From: Monocercomonoides exilis | Taxonomy: Eukaryota > Preaxostyla > Oxymonadida > Polymastigidae | Assembly: GCA_001643675.2 (NCBI GenBank) | Contig: LSRY02000021.1 | Span: 1,302,001-1,366,000 of the forward strand | Direction of reading: 5' to 3' | DNA length: 64,000 bases | Shown: piece by piece, positions 63,213-64,000 of the stretch | How positions within the stretch are numbered: position 1 is the stretch's first letter | How the letters are laid out: each line of letters starts with the position of its first letter | Made by a program: the position numbers and the translations under genes | The notes under the pieces: model-generated | The model's database searches: none | Told to the model about the DNA's origin: nothing | Seen by the model: the letters and a program-made list of their open reading frames with translations, nothing else

Positions 63213-64000
63213 TATAGGGTGGTTTTTTTAACCTTACATTTTTTTTTAATCCGGACATTTTTTTTATTGGCGTATCTCACTAAATAAAAACTAAAAACAA
63301 AAAAAGCATATTGCACCAGGTTTGAGCACGTATTAAATGTTCATACAAAAAGATTTTTTTGTCAATTTTTGTTTTTGATGAAGATCTTGAGAATTTTTAA
63401 TTTATTTTTGTACATTTGTTTTGCTCGTTTTTAATCGACTCTCTTTTTCTGTCAGTTTTTAGCTACTGGACCATGAATCATTCATAATTATCATATACAA
63501 TTTCAAATCTTTTTTGTTTTTTCTTATTTTTTTCACGAGTTTTTCGCATTTCATTGTTTTTGAAGAAAATTATAAAAAAACTCATATTTTCTCAACTGTT
63601 TTTTGTTCTTTCATTAAAAATATTAAAATTTAGTGCAAATTAGATAAAAATGCATTGCTACTCAAAATCGTTTGTCATATTTCATAAAATCAAAAACAAA
63701 ATGAGAAATTTTGTCAAAATGAAAAATCTATTTGTACTGTTTAAACAACAACATTTTATAAAAATTTCACATGGTATATATTTACTGCAAGTATTTATCT
63801 TTTTATGCACATCTCCAAAAACATCTAATAAATATTGTGTAGCTCATTATTTTCAGATTTTTGTAATTTTCTTTAAAAATAATGAAATGAGAAAAACTCG
63901 TGAAAAAATAAGAAAATTCGCAATAGAGCGAATCTACGAACGCAAGGAGCAGGTTTGCTCCTCAACATTGAGTCTTGATCACGATTTATGGGTTGTTTAA
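63213..64000 (+). mobile_element. Possible Tc1/mariner-like element, truncated by the window end
   Basis: TATAGGGTGG followed by a T run at 63213 resembles a mariner terminal repeat next to TA. The frame near 63890 reads MRKTREKIRKFAIERIYERK, compatible with the first helix of an HTH transposase, but it meets a stop at the window edge. The same start region occurs inverted at about 63515-63575, so two opposed copies or a rearranged one are present. No catalytic core is inside the window. Confidence 0.3.

Overview
The window looks like nuclear DNA from a flagellated, intron-bearing protist. AT-rich spacers full of repeats separate GC-richer genes. Introns are short GT-AG (about 47-220 bp, T-rich before the AG). 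The gene content points to Preaxostyla/oxymonad-type genomes (Monocercomonoides, Blattamonas): a very large CFAP47-like axonemal protein, a broken IQCH-like flagellar gene, and a secreted beta-helix receptor with one membrane span and a degenerate kinase tail, together with fragments of that receptor family. The lineage is inferred from family style, not from a marker gene. Intact genes end in TAA, TAG and TGA, so the standard code applies.

Layout. 1-7080 is a transposon graveyard. It holds diverged ~155-bp repeat units, MITE-like fold-backs, and a pair of ~278-bp inverted arms (2011-2289 and 6153-6431) that bracket a decayed Merlin/IS1595-type transposase (2802-3719) and a pogo/Tigger-like element (3866-6060, TIRs plus TA duplication). 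7082-8508 (-) is an intron-bearing alpha-helical protein of unknown role. 9956-24463 (+) is the 4835-residue CFAP47 homologue in one exon. 24834-27877 (-) is a four-exon importin-alpha-like gene that shares a 113-bp divergent spacer with a three-exon Ser-rich protein (27991-28812, +). 29533-30968 (-) is a two-exon DUF1295/steroid-reductase-like membrane protein. 31679-37056 (-) encodes a 1758-residue Ser/Glu/Pro-rich protein built largely from GAA/TTC-type repeats. 38978-41401 (-) is an unrecognised 807-residue protein with KKEE-type repeats.

42590-45634 is a TTAA-flanked, TIR-bounded element without a visible transposase that encloses a fragment of a beta-helix surface-protein gene. 47536-55389 (-) is the intact 2617-residue beta-helix receptor/pseudokinase. 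58300-60549 (+) is an IQCH-like pseudogene, 60887-62036 (-) is a decayed beta-helix gene, and the window ends in microsatellites and a possible mariner-like end.

The genes do not form a pathway. CFAP47 and the IQCH relic relate to the flagellar axoneme, importin-alpha to nuclear import, and the beta-helix receptor and its relics to the cell surface. Mobile elements dominate the spacers, and in one case an element carries host surface-gene sequence. Protein alignments mentioned here are from recognition by eye, not from a search.
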